Source: Bacilli bacterium (lineage in GTDB: Bacteria; Bacillota_I; Bacilli_A; ML615J-28; CAG-313). Taken from it: a stretch of 64,000 nt of DNA. The notes under the pieces are model-generated. The model did not search any database and was not told where the DNA came from. It saw nothing but the letters and a program-made list of their open reading frames with translations. This document shows, piece by piece, positions 20,455 through 29,937 of the stretch (position 1 is its first letter; every line of letters begins with the position of its first letter). The position numbers and the translations under genes were made by a program. The stretch spans positions 89,981 to 153,980 of the forward strand of contig JAFQPO010000001.1 of assembly GCA_017411715.1 (NCBI GenBank), in the 5' to 3' direction.

Positions 20455-21432
20455 CTATTTAGTTTTATATTCTTTTAACCAATCTAACGAATCACTTATA
20501 CTTTCTTCATAAGGTCTAATTTTTAAACCTAATTCGCTTTTTGCAAGAGTGTTATCATAGTTATGATTACCATTAACAGTTTCAACCATTTTAATAGTAA
20601 AAATTGGTTTTGTTCCTTTTATTTTTGCAAACATTGGTGCAAATGTTGCCCCTATATAAACAAGCCATAATGGAAAATATAAAGGTAATTTATTTCTACC
20701 TAAATGTTTATAAATTGACTTTATCATCTCATCAATTGACACATCTGTACCAGTAATTAAATACTGATTACTATTAGAATTAATACTAGCTTGATAAATT
20801 GCTTGCGCTAAATCTCTAGCATCAATAAAATTATATCCACCTTTCATTCTCCCCATCATCTTATGATTAATACAATCTAGAAAAGCTTGACCAACACTTG
20901 ATATTTTAAAGTCGTTTGGGCCAATTACAGCAGATGGAATAATAATACAACCACGAAGTTCTTTTTTATTTAGTTTTTCTAAAACATATTTTGAAGCAGT
21001 AGCTTTAGTGACTGCATAATTATCCTTAAAATATTCAGGATAGTAATCAACTGGTTCAGAAACTTTTTCATCTTTGCTTTCTTTGTATATCGCATCTGTA
21101 CTACCAATATAAATCAATTTAGCTTTTTTTCTAATACATTCATCAACAATCTTTTTAGTTGCCACAACATTTGTATCATACATTAGTTTTTCATTACCTT
21201 TTGTAATGTCAACAATCCCTGCTGAGTGAATAACAACAGAATCACTTTCGATATTAGCATTTAGATAATCTTCATTTAGTAAGTCACCTACACAAACTTC
21301 AACATCTAATCCCGCAAATGATTCGTCTTTTTCTCTTCTTACTAATATTTTAACTTTTTCTTTTTGTTCAAGTAAATATCTTAATACATTATTGCCAACA
21401 TGACCTGTTGCACCTGTTAATACATATTTCAT
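20455..21432 (-). CDS. NAD-dependent epimerase/dehydratase (extended SDR)
   Basis: 325 residues. The Rossmann motif TGATGHVG is at the N-terminus. The catalytic tyrosine pair reads YAVTKA (YxxxK) after the GSTDAIY serine region, as in extended short-chain dehydrogenases, here nearest to the dihydroflavonol-reductase/hopanoid-associated epimerase group. I chose the ATG at 21432 with GGAG six bases upstream over the ATG at 21444, which has no site. It lies one base after the prepilin peptidase gene. Substrate unknown. Confidence 0.85.
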   Translation of the reverse strand: MKYVLTGATGHVGNNVLRYLLEQKEKVKILVRREKDESFAGLDVEVCVGDLLNEDYLNANIESDSVVIHSAGIVDITKGNEKLMYDTNVVATKKIVDECIRKKAKLIYIGSTDAIYKESKDEKVSEPVDYYPEYFKDNYAVTKATASKYVLEKLNKKELRGCIIIPSAVIGPNDFKISSVGQAFLDCINHKMMGRMKGGYNFIDARDLAQAIYQASINSNSNQYLITGTDVSIDEMIKSIYKHLGRNKLPLYFPLWLVYIGATFAPMFAKIKGTKPIFTIKMVETVNGNHNYDNTLAKSELGLKIRPYEESISDSLDWLKEYKTK

Positions 21433-21433
21433 T

Positions 21434-22054
21434 TTAAACTCCATAATTCAAATATAACTTAATGATCACATCTCCATAATATAAAGTTATAATAGTTCCT
21501 ATAACTAAATAAGGTCCAAATGCAAATACATTATTATCTTTTTTAAGAACAATCTTTTTAATAGCTACTTCTATAACAAAACTAATCAAAGAAGCAAGTG
21601 CAATTATCAATATTAACTTAGGTAATCCGACCACTAACCCTACCGCAACCAAATATTTCAAATCGCCACCTCCCATATATTCTTTATTGAATATTTTATA
21701 TAAAATAAAGAACAATCCAATTAATCCTATCGTAAAGGCAATTGATAATAAATGAAGTAATGGTTCTTTAGTAATAAATGTTGTTATTGTAATTCCACAA
21801 ATTAAAATTATAATGTTAAATAAATCAGGAATTATATAATAATAGTAATCAACGACAGTTATTAATAATAAGACCTGCATGATAATAAAATAGACAATAC
21901 CTAATGTTGTAATACCAAAATTAAATAAGCAGCTTAACGAAAGAAAGATATTTAATGTTAAAAACAATAAATATCTTTTTTTATTTCTTTTGATTGTTTC
22001 TAAATTAAATCTTTTGGGTATATAATCAATTAGCCTATTTTCTAACAAACCCAA
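21434..22054 (-). CDS. Prepilin peptidase (A24 family), start codon uncertain
   Basis: About 206 residues from the TTG at 22054. Family hallmarks: VDYYYYIIPD with the first catalytic aspartate, EYMGGGDLK with the second (GxGD type), and FAFGPYL near the C-terminus, among about six hydrophobic helices. It should cleave leaders of type IV pilin-like or competence pseudopilins. The zinc-cysteine N-methylase segment is absent. The TTG start has no ribosome site and falls inside the first membrane helix. The frame continues upstream to an ATA at 22102, six bases after GAGGT and overlapping the previous stop as ATAA, which would restore that helix. The true start is probably there. Confidence 0.8.
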   Translation of the reverse strand: MGLLENRLIDYIPKRFNLETIKRNKKRYLLFLTLNIFLSLSCLFNFGITTLGIVYFIIMQVLLLITVVDYYYYIIPDLFNIIILICGITITTFITKEPLLHLLSIAFTIGLIGLFFILYKIFNKEYMGGGDLKYLVAVGLVVGLPKLILIIALASLISFVIEVAIKKIVLKKDNNVFAFGPYLVIGTIITLYYGDVIIKLYLNYGV

Positions 22055-22098
22055 AATAATACTTAGTAAAATAAATAAATAGGTATCAATTGTATTTA

Positions 22099-22494
22099 TT
22101 ATTGTTCTACCTCAAAATCCTCTTCTTTTAGAATTACTCTTTGTTTATAAGGTAAAGAGAAAATTCTAGTTTCTTCATTATTAATGTATGTTTTAATATG
22201 AAGTAATGAATCAATTTGATCTAACTTAACTGTGATGTGTAAGTAGTTACCAAATTCATTAGTTTCAATAACTTTTGTCGCAATGCGGTTTAAAAAGATA
22301 TCAACGCTTAAGTCATCATTAATTACACATAATTTAAAATCTTCACAATTTTGAAGTGACTCTAACAACTTAGTAGGTTTATCCATATAAAGATAATAAA
22401 CTTTTTCAATTTGTTTCAAATAATTTGTTAATAATTCTTTTCTAGTTAATAAATAACTAGTTTTAGAATTAGTATGTTTACTATTAGCTTTCAT
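22099..22494 (-). CDS. Unknown protein, 131 aa
   Basis: Not recognised. The N-terminus is basic and hydrophilic, followed by a mixed alpha/beta segment (DLSVDIFLNRIATKVIE, then YLHITVKLDQID). No signal peptide, cysteine pair or enzyme motif. The ATG has an ideal AAGGAGG five bases upstream and its own promoter. It is followed by the prepilin peptidase, overlapping if that gene starts at ATA, so a link to pilus or competence function is possible but only from position. Confidence 0.7.
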   Translation of the reverse strand: MKANSKHTNSKTSYLLTRKELLTNYLKQIEKVYYLYMDKPTKLLESLQNCEDFKLCVINDDLSVDIFLNRIATKVIETNEFGNYLHITVKLDQIDSLLHIKTYINNEETRIFSLPYKQRVILKEEDFEVEQ

Positions 22495-22518
22495 ATGTGC
22501 CTCCTTATGATTAAGTAC

Positions 22519-22547
22519 ATTTTAGCATGAATTAGGTATTTTTGCAA
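22519..22547 (-). promoter_or_regulatory. Promoter of the unknown-prepilin peptidase-epimerase unit
   Basis: TTGCAA (22542-22547), 17 bases, TAAAAT (22519-22524), with TGC just before the -10. Confidence 0.6.
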
Positions 22548-22570
22548 GAAAATGAAATTAATCTTTTAAA

Positions 22571-23251
22571 TTAATTATTTTTCGAAAACATATTACGTGA
22601 GATTATAATAGGCTTTTCAACAATCATTCCCATCTTAGCACCTTTTACAGCTTTTAACAAGACAACTTGTGAAAAATCTTTATTCTCATCGTATACAAAT
22701 TGCATTTTTTTAATTATCAATTTTTTCCTATTAAATTCATTTATTACTTCTAACAATCTAGATGTTTGAAACAAGAAATATACAGTCCCATTATTGCGTA
22801 AATTTCTATTTATACAATCAATCATATGAGGTAATGAGAAATTATTTTCATGTTTAGCAAGTGCTAAATATTCATTGTTTCCAAGATCTTTTGAAGGAGT
22901 TTTAAAATATGGAGGATTAAAAATAATCACATCAAATTCTTCATGATATTTAAATGTATTACCATCTGCACATATTAATTCACAATTAGTTATTCCATTT
23001 AATTCCATGTTTTGTTTAGCTAGTTTTAAGGCTTTTTCATTAATATCTAGACCAACCATTTTTTCTGGTTTAAACAAACTAGCATATAATAAAAGTGCTC
23101 CTGTATTAGTTCCAATATCTAAAACTTTATCTTTTTTATAAACTTCTAAAAAATTACCAAGCACATAAGTATCAGTATTAATACAAAACATTTCATCATC
23201 TTGATATAATTTGATATCTTTATAATCAGGTAAATAGTCTAATCTAATCAT
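22571..23251 (-). CDS. trmN6: tRNA1(Val) adenine-N6 methyltransferase (TrmN6/YfiC family)
   Basis: 226 residues. The SAM-binding motif I reads VLDIGTNTGALLL and the amino-methyltransferase motif IV reads FNPPYF (NPPY), diagnostic of N6-adenine methylation. The N-terminal DTYVLGNFL segment is typical of the YfiC group, which methylates A37 of a valine tRNA. The start at 23251 is preceded by AAAGGAG five bases away; the longer frame to 23275 adds eight residues inside the leuS terminator. Confidence 0.85.
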   Translation of the reverse strand: MIRLDYLPDYKDIKLYQDDEMFCINTDTYVLGNFLEVYKKDKVLDIGTNTGALLLYASLFKPEKMVGLDINEKALKLAKQNMELNGITNCELICADGNTFKYHEEFDVIIFNPPYFKTPSKDLGNNEYLALAKHENNFSLPHMIDCINRNLRNNGTVYFLFQTSRLLEVINEFNRKKLIIKKMQFVYDENKDFSQVVLLKAVKGAKMGMIVEKPIIISRNMFSKNN

Positions 23252-23263
23252 ACTAACTCCTTT

Positions 23264-23289
23264 AAGAAAAGGCACAATTAAGTGCCTTT
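23264..23289 (-). terminator. Terminator of leuS
   Basis: AAAGGCAC (23268-23275) pairs with GTGCCTTT (23282-23289). A UUUUCUU tract follows in the minus-strand RNA, just ahead of the trmN6 ribosome site. Confidence 0.65.
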
Positions 23290-23297
23290 ATATACTA

Positions 23298-25739
23298 TTA
23301 ATTAGCTACAATATTTACTAAACGATTAGGCACAACGATAACTTTTCTAATAGTTAATCCTTCAGTATATTGTGTAACTTTAGGTAACGCTAGAGCTGCT
23401 TTTTCTAATTCTTCTTTTGAAGTGTCAGCTGCTACCATCATCTTATCACGAAGTTTTCCATTAACTTGAATTGCGATTGTAACTTCATCGTTTTTAGCTT
23501 TTTGTTCATCATATTTAGGCCAAGGAACATAAGTTATAGTTTCTTCATGTTTCATTACTTCTGCCCATAATTCTTCAGTAATATGTGGAGCAATTGGATT
23601 TAATAATTGCAAGAAACCATTTAAGTATTCGCTTGGGATATTTGGAGCTTTATTAACTTCATTTACAAATACCATCATCGCAGAAATAGCAGTATTGAAA
23701 CGAAGATTTTCATAATCGTCAGTAACTTTCTTGATTGTTTGATGATATAATCTTTCTAAAGTATGGTTATTTTCATCAATTACAGCTACTTCAGTATACA
23801 TTCTCCAAACTCTATCTAAGAAACGTCTTGCGCCTTCTACACCTTGTTCTGACCAAGGTTTCATAGCTTCCAGTGGGCCCATAAACATTTCATAAACACG
23901 TAATGTATCAGAACCAAATTCTTTTGAAATTGTATCAGGATTAATTACATTTCCACGAGATTTACTCATTTTTTGATTATCAGTACCAAGAATCATACCT
24001 TGATTGAATAATTTATGGAATGGTTCTTTAGTTTTAACAACACCTAAATCATATAATACTTTGTGCCAGAAACGTGCATATAATAAGTGTAAAACCGCAT
24101 GTTCAGCACCACCAATATATAAATCAACTGGTAAATAATAATTTATCATTTCTTGAACTTGTGGATCAGTTAAATCTTTATATCCATCAACATCTTTTAG
24201 TAAGTATCCAATATAATACCAACAGCTACCTGCCCATTGTGGCATTGTGTTAGTTTCACGTTTACCTTTAACTCCATCACTTCTAACTACTTCTAACCAT
24301 TCAGTCGCATTAGCAAGTGGGCTTTCACCAGTACCACTAATTCTGATATTCTTCATAATTGGTAATTCAAGAGGTAAACTTTCTTCTGGTAATGTTTCAA
24401 TTGTACCATCTTCATATTTAATAATTGGGAATGGTTCACCCCAATATCTTTGGCGGCTAAAAATCCAGTCTCTTAAACGGTAACTAACTGATTCTGTTCC
24501 AACACCTTTTTCTTCAAGATATTTAATCATTGTGTTGATACCATCAACTTTATTAAGTCCATTTAAAAATTCTGAATTAATATGTAATCCATCTTCTGTA
24601 TAAGCTTGTGACATAATATCAAAGTTAGGATCTTTTGCTTCTAAAACTTGAATGATTGGTAAATCAAATTTTTTAGCAAATGCATGGTCTCTATCGTCAT
24701 GGGCAGGGACTGCCATGATTGCGCCTGTACCATAAGTACTTAATACATAATCAGCAATCCAAATTGGAATTTGCTTATTATTAACTGGATTAACTGCGTA
24801 TGCACCAGTGAAAACACCAGTTTTTTCTTTATTTAATTCAGTACGGTCAAGATCAGTTTTGCTTTTGGCAACTTCCACATAATTAGTTACTGCTTCTTTC
24901 ATTTGACTAGTTGTAATTAATTCAACAAGTGGATGTTCAGGAGCAAGTACACAATATGTTGCGCCAAATAATGTATCAGCACGAGTTGTGAAAACTGTAA
25001 ATTTGTGTTCAGTTCCCGCAACATTAAAATCAATTTTAGCCCCAACACTCTTGCCAATCCAGTTTCTTTGCATTTCTTTGATTGATTCAGGCCAATCTAA
25101 TTCATCTAAATCAGTTAATAAGCGTTCTGCATATTCAGTAATTTTAAGTACCCATTGGCTCATTGGTTTTTTTACAACGGGGAATTCTCCACGTTCACTA
25201 ACCATCTTACCATTTACATTTAATACTTCTTCATTAGCAAGAACAGTACCTAATTCTTGGCACCAATTAACTTCAATATTTTTAAGTTCAGCTAGACCCA
25301 TTTTATATAATTGAGTAAAAATCCATTGTGTCCATTTATAGTATTTAGGATCACAAGTCGCAATTTCACGATCCCAATCATAAGATAAACCTAACATTTT
25401 AATTTGGCGTTTGAAGTTAGCGATATTCTTTTCAGTAAATTCTCTAGGGTCATTACCAGTAGTTATCGCATATTGTTCAGCCGGTAATCCGAAAGCATCC
25501 CATCCCATTGGGTGAATTACACTAAAGCCATTCATTCTTTTATATCTACTAATAATATCAGTGGCAGTATACCCTTCTGGATGGCCTACATGAAGCCCAG
25601 CTCCACTTGGATAAGGGAACATATCAAGAGCATAATATTTAGGTTTATTTGATGCAGGATCATATTTTGTTTTAAAAGTATTATGTTCATCCCAATACTT
25701 TTGCCATTTAGCTTCTATTTCAATATGATTATAATTCAT
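23298..25739 (-). CDS. leuS: Leucyl-tRNA synthetase
   Basis: 813 residues, normal for bacterial LeuRS. The class I HIGH motif is seen as HVGHPEGY in the N-terminus and the KMSKS loop as KMSKSRGN in the C-terminal half. The CP1 editing domain ([26 protein letters not shown]) is intact. Charges tRNA-Leu. GAGGT lies seven bases before the ATG. It follows the DUF1189-like gene by ten bases. Confidence 0.98.
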   Translation of the reverse strand: MNYNHIEIEAKWQKYWDEHNTFKTKYDPASNKPKYYALDMFPYPSGAGLHVGHPEGYTATDIISRYKRMNGFSVIHPMGWDAFGLPAEQYAITTGNDPREFTEKNIANFKRQIKMLGLSYDWDREIATCDPKYYKWTQWIFTQLYKMGLAELKNIEVNWCQELGTVLANEEVLNVNGKMVSERGEFPVVKKPMSQWVLKITEYAERLLTDLDELDWPESIKEMQRNWIGKSVGAKIDFNVAGTEHKFTVFTTRADTLFGATYCVLAPEHPLVELITTSQMKEAVTNYVEVAKSKTDLDRTELNKEKTGVFTGAYAVNPVNNKQIPIWIADYVLSTYGTGAIMAVPAHDDRDHAFAKKFDLPIIQVLEAKDPNFDIMSQAYTEDGLHINSEFLNGLNKVDGINTMIKYLEEKGVGTESVSYRLRDWIFSRQRYWGEPFPIIKYEDGTIETLPEESLPLELPIMKNIRISGTGESPLANATEWLEVVRSDGVKGKRETNTMPQWAGSCWYYIGYLLKDVDGYKDLTDPQVQEMINYYLPVDLYIGGAEHAVLHLLYARFWHKVLYDLGVVKTKEPFHKLFNQGMILGTDNQKMSKSRGNVINPDTISKEFGSDTLRVYEMFMGPLEAMKPWSEQGVEGARRFLDRVWRMYTEVAVIDENNHTLERLYHQTIKKVTDDYENLRFNTAISAMMVFVNEVNKAPNIPSEYLNGFLQLLNPIAPHITEELWAEVMKHEETITYVPWPKYDEQKAKNDEVTIAIQVNGKLRDKMMVAADTSKEELEKAALALPKVTQYTEGLTIRKVIVVPNRLVNIVAN

Positions 25740-25749
25740 AATGTCTACC

Positions 25750-26586
25750 TCAATTCTTAATTTTTGACATTGCCATTAGTTTAGCGACAATGAATGCATA
25801 AATAGTTGTTATCATAAATCCTATTAAATATAGGAAATAATTACTAAATAAAATTGACAATAAATTACCTAATACACATGGTAAATAACAGTACACAGCC
25901 ATTTTATATGTCTTAGTATATAACCATGACTTAGTGCCATCAACAAATCTCATAAATACCATTAGTATAAAAGTACTTAAAACAATCGAGAATAAATTTT
26001 GAATGAATAATGCAAGTGCAACAGCAATAAAATAATACACTTTATAGTTATCAATAATATCTGATGCGACACTAAATATTCTTATCCAAAACTCATTATT
26101 AGTAGGTGATGTAGCCTCTTTAAAGTTTACATATTTATCAAACATGCTATAATCACAAACTGTAAAATTCACTGAATGATTTGATGCTAAAGCAAATTTA
26201 ACCTCAGTTTCAGTAAATACAATACAATACATGTATTCAAGCCCCAGGTTAGCTTCATTTTCAAATTCATAGTTTGGGTTAAAAACTATTAAAAGATTCA
26301 AATCTTTTATTAAAACATTTGCGCTAGAGCGTGTACTTGGTTCTACTGGAATCAGTTTTCCGGCAGTTATTTGAAATTCTACGGGTTCAGCTGCTTCAAA
26401 AGTTTCAATTATTATATCTCTTGTTTCTGCATCTAATCCATAGTTCATAACTGAAGTTATAAAACTTGGTATACTTAATAAAAGTATATAACAAAATATA
26501 ACCCCAATAACACGTATTGTTCTATCGCTTGTATATTGTACAATCCCTTTCGGGGTAATAAGCATACTTTTTAATCTATTATACAT
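25750..26586 (-). CDS. DUF1189-like membrane protein
   Basis: 278 residues. A hydrophobic N-terminal helix follows [22 protein letters not shown] 110-residue extracytoplasmic region comes next, then three C-terminal helices (about 185-275), the layout of DUF1189 proteins of Bacilli, whose function is unknown. Start chosen at the ATG at 26586 after AAAGGTG; the frame also runs to a GTG nine bases upstream that overlaps this site. Upstream of leuS in the same unit. Confidence 0.6.
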   Translation of the reverse strand: MYNRLKSMLITPKGIVQYTSDRTIRVIGVIFCYILLLSIPSFITSVMNYGLDAETRDIIIETFEAAEPVEFQITAGKLIPVEPSTRSSANVLIKDLNLLIVFNPNYEFENEANLGLEYMYCIVFTETEVKFALASNHSVNFTVCDYSMFDKYVNFKEATSPTNNEFWIRIFSVASDIIDNYKVYYFIAVALALFIQNLFSIVLSTFILMVFMRFVDGTKSWLYTKTYKMAVYCYLPCVLGNLLSILFSNYFLYLIGFMITTIYAFIVAKLMAMSKIKN

Positions 26587-26607
26587 ATCTCTCACCTTTA
26601 TTATACT

Positions 26608-26636
26608 ATTATACCATAATATAGTTTTTTTGTCTT
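26608..26636 (-). promoter_or_regulatory. Promoter of the DUF1189-leuS unit
   Basis: AAGACA (26631-26636), 17 bases, extended TGG-TATAAT (26608-26613). Confidence 0.5.
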
Positions 26637-26698
26637 ATTTTTTATCTTAATTATTTTTTTATAACATTGAAATCGTTTTTATTAAAATTACAAATATC

Positions 26699-26727
26699 TT
26701 GAAAAAAACAATGATATATGCTAAAAT
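26699..26727 (+). promoter_or_regulatory. Promoter of the secreted phosphatase
   Basis: TTGAAA (26699-26704), 17-base spacer, TAAAAT (26722-26727). GAGGTG starts seven bases later, as at the chromate transporter promoter. Confidence 0.65.
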
Positions 26728-26746
26728 AATACACGAGGTGATTAAA

Positions 26747-29077
26747 ATGAAAAAAATATTTACTTTTCTAACAATTCTTGTTAGTATTTTTACTTTTTCA
26801 GTCTTCACAGTAAGAGCTGATTCAACTCATTTCTATAATATCACTACTACACTAGGTGAAGAAACTACAGAAATGAGAGTTAATTATCATTCAGATTTAG
26901 AATCTTCTGTTGTTCGCTTTGGTACTGACAAATCACTTGCGACTTACACTGAAGTAACTCCTGAATCTCATATTTGGGGTATTGAACAAAGAGAAGATGA
27001 TGAAGAAACTGGTTTTGCTGATAGATATGTATGTTCTGCTGAATTTGAAAACTTATCTTTAGATACAACATACTATTATCAAATCGTTTCTGGTTCTGAA
27101 AAATCTAAAATTTATTCTTTTGTTACTGCAAGTGGTAGAGACACAAAATTTGCTTGGTTAACAGATACTCAATCTTGGGGTGAAAATTATAAACTTGTTG
27201 ATAATTTATATCAAAAAATGAAAGCTAAGCACTCAGATATTTCATTCGTTCTTACTTCTGGGGACAACGTTGACAGAGGTGGATACGAATCACAATGGGA
27301 TCTTTTCTATGAAGGACTAGCTTTCTTAGATTCTACACCTATCGCAACAATCCCTGGTAACCATGAATACTATCATAGCAAAGATGCTGGATATATTGAT
27401 CCTTCAATTTATAACGAATTCTTCAATAATCCTAAAAATGGTCCTACTGAAAGATTAAACTCTACTTACTATTTTAAATATAACAATATTTTATTTATCA
27501 TGCTTGATGTTATGAAAGCTGATTATTGTGCTGAACAACAAGCTTGGTTTGAAAAAGTAGTTCAAGAAAACCCTGCTGAATTTATCATCGTTAGTACACA
27601 CCGTGGTGTTATGGATACAGGTGCTAACTCTTCTGACTCACAATGGATGTATGCAAACTGGCGTCCACTATTTGAAAAATACAATGTTGACCTAGCTTTA
27701 AATGGTCATGACCATGTATTCGGTTATACTAAACCACTTGTTAATGGCGTTGTTGATGAATTATTAGGTACAACTTATGCGGTTGGTCCATCTGCTGCTT
27801 TAAAAGGTACAGCAATGGGAGCAACTCAAAAACAAAAATTTGCTCATAATGAAACAATTAAAAATGCTGGTTGTGTTGTTGAAGTATTCGGTGATACTCT
27901 TACACTTACTCTTTATGATGAAGAAGGAAATACTGAACCAGAATGGACATTTAGTATTAAATCACGTAGAAAACAAGCTGCTTCATTTAATCAAAGTGGA
28001 TTCTTAAGAGAATTAAAAGTAACTCGTGATGACGCAACAAAAGAAACATTCTTAACTTGGAAATCAAATGCTTATGGCTATGTTTCAACTATTAATGTAG
28101 TTAATGCACTAGAAGGAACAACATATCCTGAACTTGCACTTAGCACAAGCAATATTTCTAAAATGCCTATCGGTATTAGCTATACAGATAGAAACTATCT
28201 ATATGATGTATTTATTACACTAAAAGATGGTACTTCTTTATATAAACGTATTGAAGTTGAAAATGATTCTTCTATCGAAATTCCTAATCCATTAATAGCA
28301 CCACAAAATGTTAAAGCTGAAAAAGTTGAAGATGGTATTAAAATTTCATTTGATGAAGTTAGAGATGCAGAATATTATGAATTAAAAGTTTTAAGCTCAT
28401 TTAGCTCAGAAATTTATTTAGGAACTATTAAAAATGGCGATATCTTACCTTATGAAGTTATCGAAAGATCTGGTAACTATCGTTTCATGGTGAAAGCTTA
28501 TGATGATGATCAAGAAGATACAGTTAATGACTCAAGTTTCTCAAAAGAAATTGTTTTACAACTATTATCAAAAACTATTACTTTCCAATTTGACGAAGAA
28601 AATTCAGTAAAAGTTCAATTCGTTGAAAATGCAAAAACTAAAGCTTACCAAGATCCTACTATTAATCCTGGTTATAAAGCTAAATGGTTATTAAATGGTG
28701 AAGAATTCACATTTGGTTCTAAATTAGAAGAAAATATTACTTTAGAATGTGAATGGGTAGCTCTTGAAAATGTTAAAGTTAACTTTGATACTCAAGGTGG
28801 ATCTAGCATTAATCCTATTGAAGTACAAGAATATGGATACATTTCTGTTATGCCTGCAAATCCTACTAAAAATGGTTATACATTTAAAGGTTGGACTCTA
28901 AATGGTGAAGCATTTGACTTCGCAACTCAAATTACAGAAGAAATTACATTAGTAGCAACTTGGGAACAAGCTCCTCAACAAAGTACTAGCGGATGTAATA
29001 TGGGTTCTGTTTATTTAACAGTTACACTTCTTTCTGCAGTTAGTCTTTGTGCACTAGCTTTAAGAAGACAAAAATAG
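26747..29077 (+). CDS. Secreted purple-acid-phosphatase-like metallophosphoesterase with InlB-type repeats
   Basis: 776 residues from the ATG at 26747 (GAGGTG six bases upstream; the in-frame ATG upstream lies over the promoter). Signal peptide about 1-25 (ends VRA). A fibronectin-like N-domain (about 30-120) precedes a calcineurin-like core with TDTQSWG, SGDNVDRGG, GNHEYY, STHRG and NGHDHVFGY, the metal-binding order of purple acid phosphatases. After a further fibronectin-like region come two Listeria-Bacteroides (InlB B) repeats. The C-terminus is SGCNMG, a hydrophobic helix and RRQK, an anchor-like tail without LPxTG. Likely an exported phosphomonoesterase held at the cell surface. The substrate is unknown. 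Confidence 0.88.
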   Translation: MKKIFTFLTILVSIFTFSVFTVRADSTHFYNITTTLGEETTEMRVNYHSDLESSVVRFGTDKSLATYTEVTPESHIWGIEQREDDEETGFADRYVCSAEFENLSLDTTYYYQIVSGSEKSKIYSFVTASGRDTKFAWLTDTQSWGENYKLVDNLYQKMKAKHSDISFVLTSGDNVDRGGYESQWDLFYEGLAFLDSTPIATIPGNHEYYHSKDAGYIDPSIYNEFFNNPKNGPTERLNSTYYFKYNNILFIMLDVMKADYCAEQQAWFEKVVQENPAEFIIVSTHRGVMDTGANSSDSQWMYANWRPLFEKYNVDLALNGHDHVFGYTKPLVNGVVDELLGTTYAVGPSAALKGTAMGATQKQKFAHNETIKNAGCVVEVFGDTLTLTLYDEEGNTEPEWTFSIKSRRKQAASFNQSGFLRELKVTRDDATKETFLTWKSNAYGYVSTINVVNALEGTTYPELALSTSNISKMPIGISYTDRNYLYDVFITLKDGTSLYKRIEVENDSSIEIPNPLIAPQNVKAEKVEDGIKISFDEVRDAEYYELKVLSSFSSEIYLGTIKNGDILPYEVIERSGNYRFMVKAYDDDQEDTVNDSSFSKEIVLQLLSKTITFQFDEENSVKVQFVENAKTKAYQDPTINPGYKAKWLLNGEEFTFGSKLEENITLECEWVALENVKVNFDTQGGSSINPIEVQEYGYISVMPANPTKNGYTFKGWTLNGEAFDFATQITEEITLVATWEQAPQQSTSGCNMGSVYLTVTLLSAVSLCALALRRQK

Positions 29078-29090
29078 TAATTACGTAACT

Positions 29091-29126
29091 AAAAAGACAT
29101 CATACCAATTGGTATGATGCCTTTTT
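29091..29126. terminator. Bidirectional terminator between phosphatase and PP2C genes
   Basis: A perfect 22-base palindrome (29098-29119) flanked by AAAAAG and CTTTTTT, suited to both convergent genes. Confidence 0.85.
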
Positions 29127-29133
29127 TATATAC

Positions 29134-29937
29134 TTAATCAAGTTCAATTTTGATTGCGGTAATATCATCAATCTTTTTGAATCTTGGATGTTTATCACAA
29201 TATTTGTCTTCAAAAGAAGTTTTTTCTATTTTTTTAATTTCTTCTTCTAAATCCAAACTCTTACTAAACATTGATAAATGGTTCTCATAAATATTTAAAA
29301 ATTCGAAAGCTTGTGAAAATCCATCTGAATATAAATAAATTTCCAGCACATCTTCTTTTTTTATCTTAAATGTTTTAGGTTTAAGTTCTAAATTAGGCGA
29401 GATTGTAAATGCATTATATCCATTAGGCTTATTTAACATGCGTCTATTTTTAATTAGTCTATCAGTAATGTATGTTCTAGCATTCACAACATGAATATTA
29501 TGAGTTTTAGCAGCAGTAATTAATTCATTAATTGAAATTGCATCTAAATGAGTCAATTCATCTGTATAACATCTAATTACTTCTCCTGATTTCATTCTAA
29601 AAGTTACTTCACAATCTCCAAAAACACTAGCATAGTAATACTCTTCATCTTGTTCCAAATATGAAATACTAGCAGATGGCAAATGCGCAGTATCGTCTGT
29701 TTCAATTCCTAAATCGTAATATGCATCTTTAGATAATTTCTCAAGACGCTCTTTTATTGGTCCATGATATCTATTAATATATTTTTTTACATATGATACC
29801 ATCCAACAAGCTAAATTCATTTTTTCTTTTTTTATAAGTGGTGTTGCGCCATCAATAACGATATAAAATGAGTCACCGATAATGTAACGATCTTCATTCC
29901 AACTATGCGACTTTCTAGTTTTAGCTATTACATTCAT
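29134..29937 (-). CDS. PP2C-type serine/threonine protein phosphatase
   Basis: 267 residues, one PP2C domain. The conserved metal-site motifs appear in order: SWNEDRY (RxxNED type), VIDGATPL (DG), FGDCE, LYSDGFSQAF (SDG) and the terminal DDITAIKI (DN type). Cytosolic; no signal peptide. Bacterial PP2C enzymes usually reverse Hanks-type kinases; no kinase is in this window. The start directly follows the stop of the 363-aa membrane protein with no gap, so the two proteins are probably made together and may interact. Confidence 0.85.
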   Translation of the reverse strand: MNVIAKTRKSHSWNEDRYIIGDSFYIVIDGATPLIKKEKMNLACWMVSYVKKYINRYHGPIKERLEKLSKDAYYDLGIETDDTAHLPSASISYLEQDEEYYYASVFGDCEVTFRMKSGEVIRCYTDELTHLDAISINELITAAKTHNIHVVNARTYITDRLIKNRRMLNKPNGYNAFTISPNLELKPKTFKIKKEDVLEIYLYSDGFSQAFEFLNIYENHLSMFSKSLDLEEEIKKIEKTSFEDKYCDKHPRFKKIDDITAIKIELD

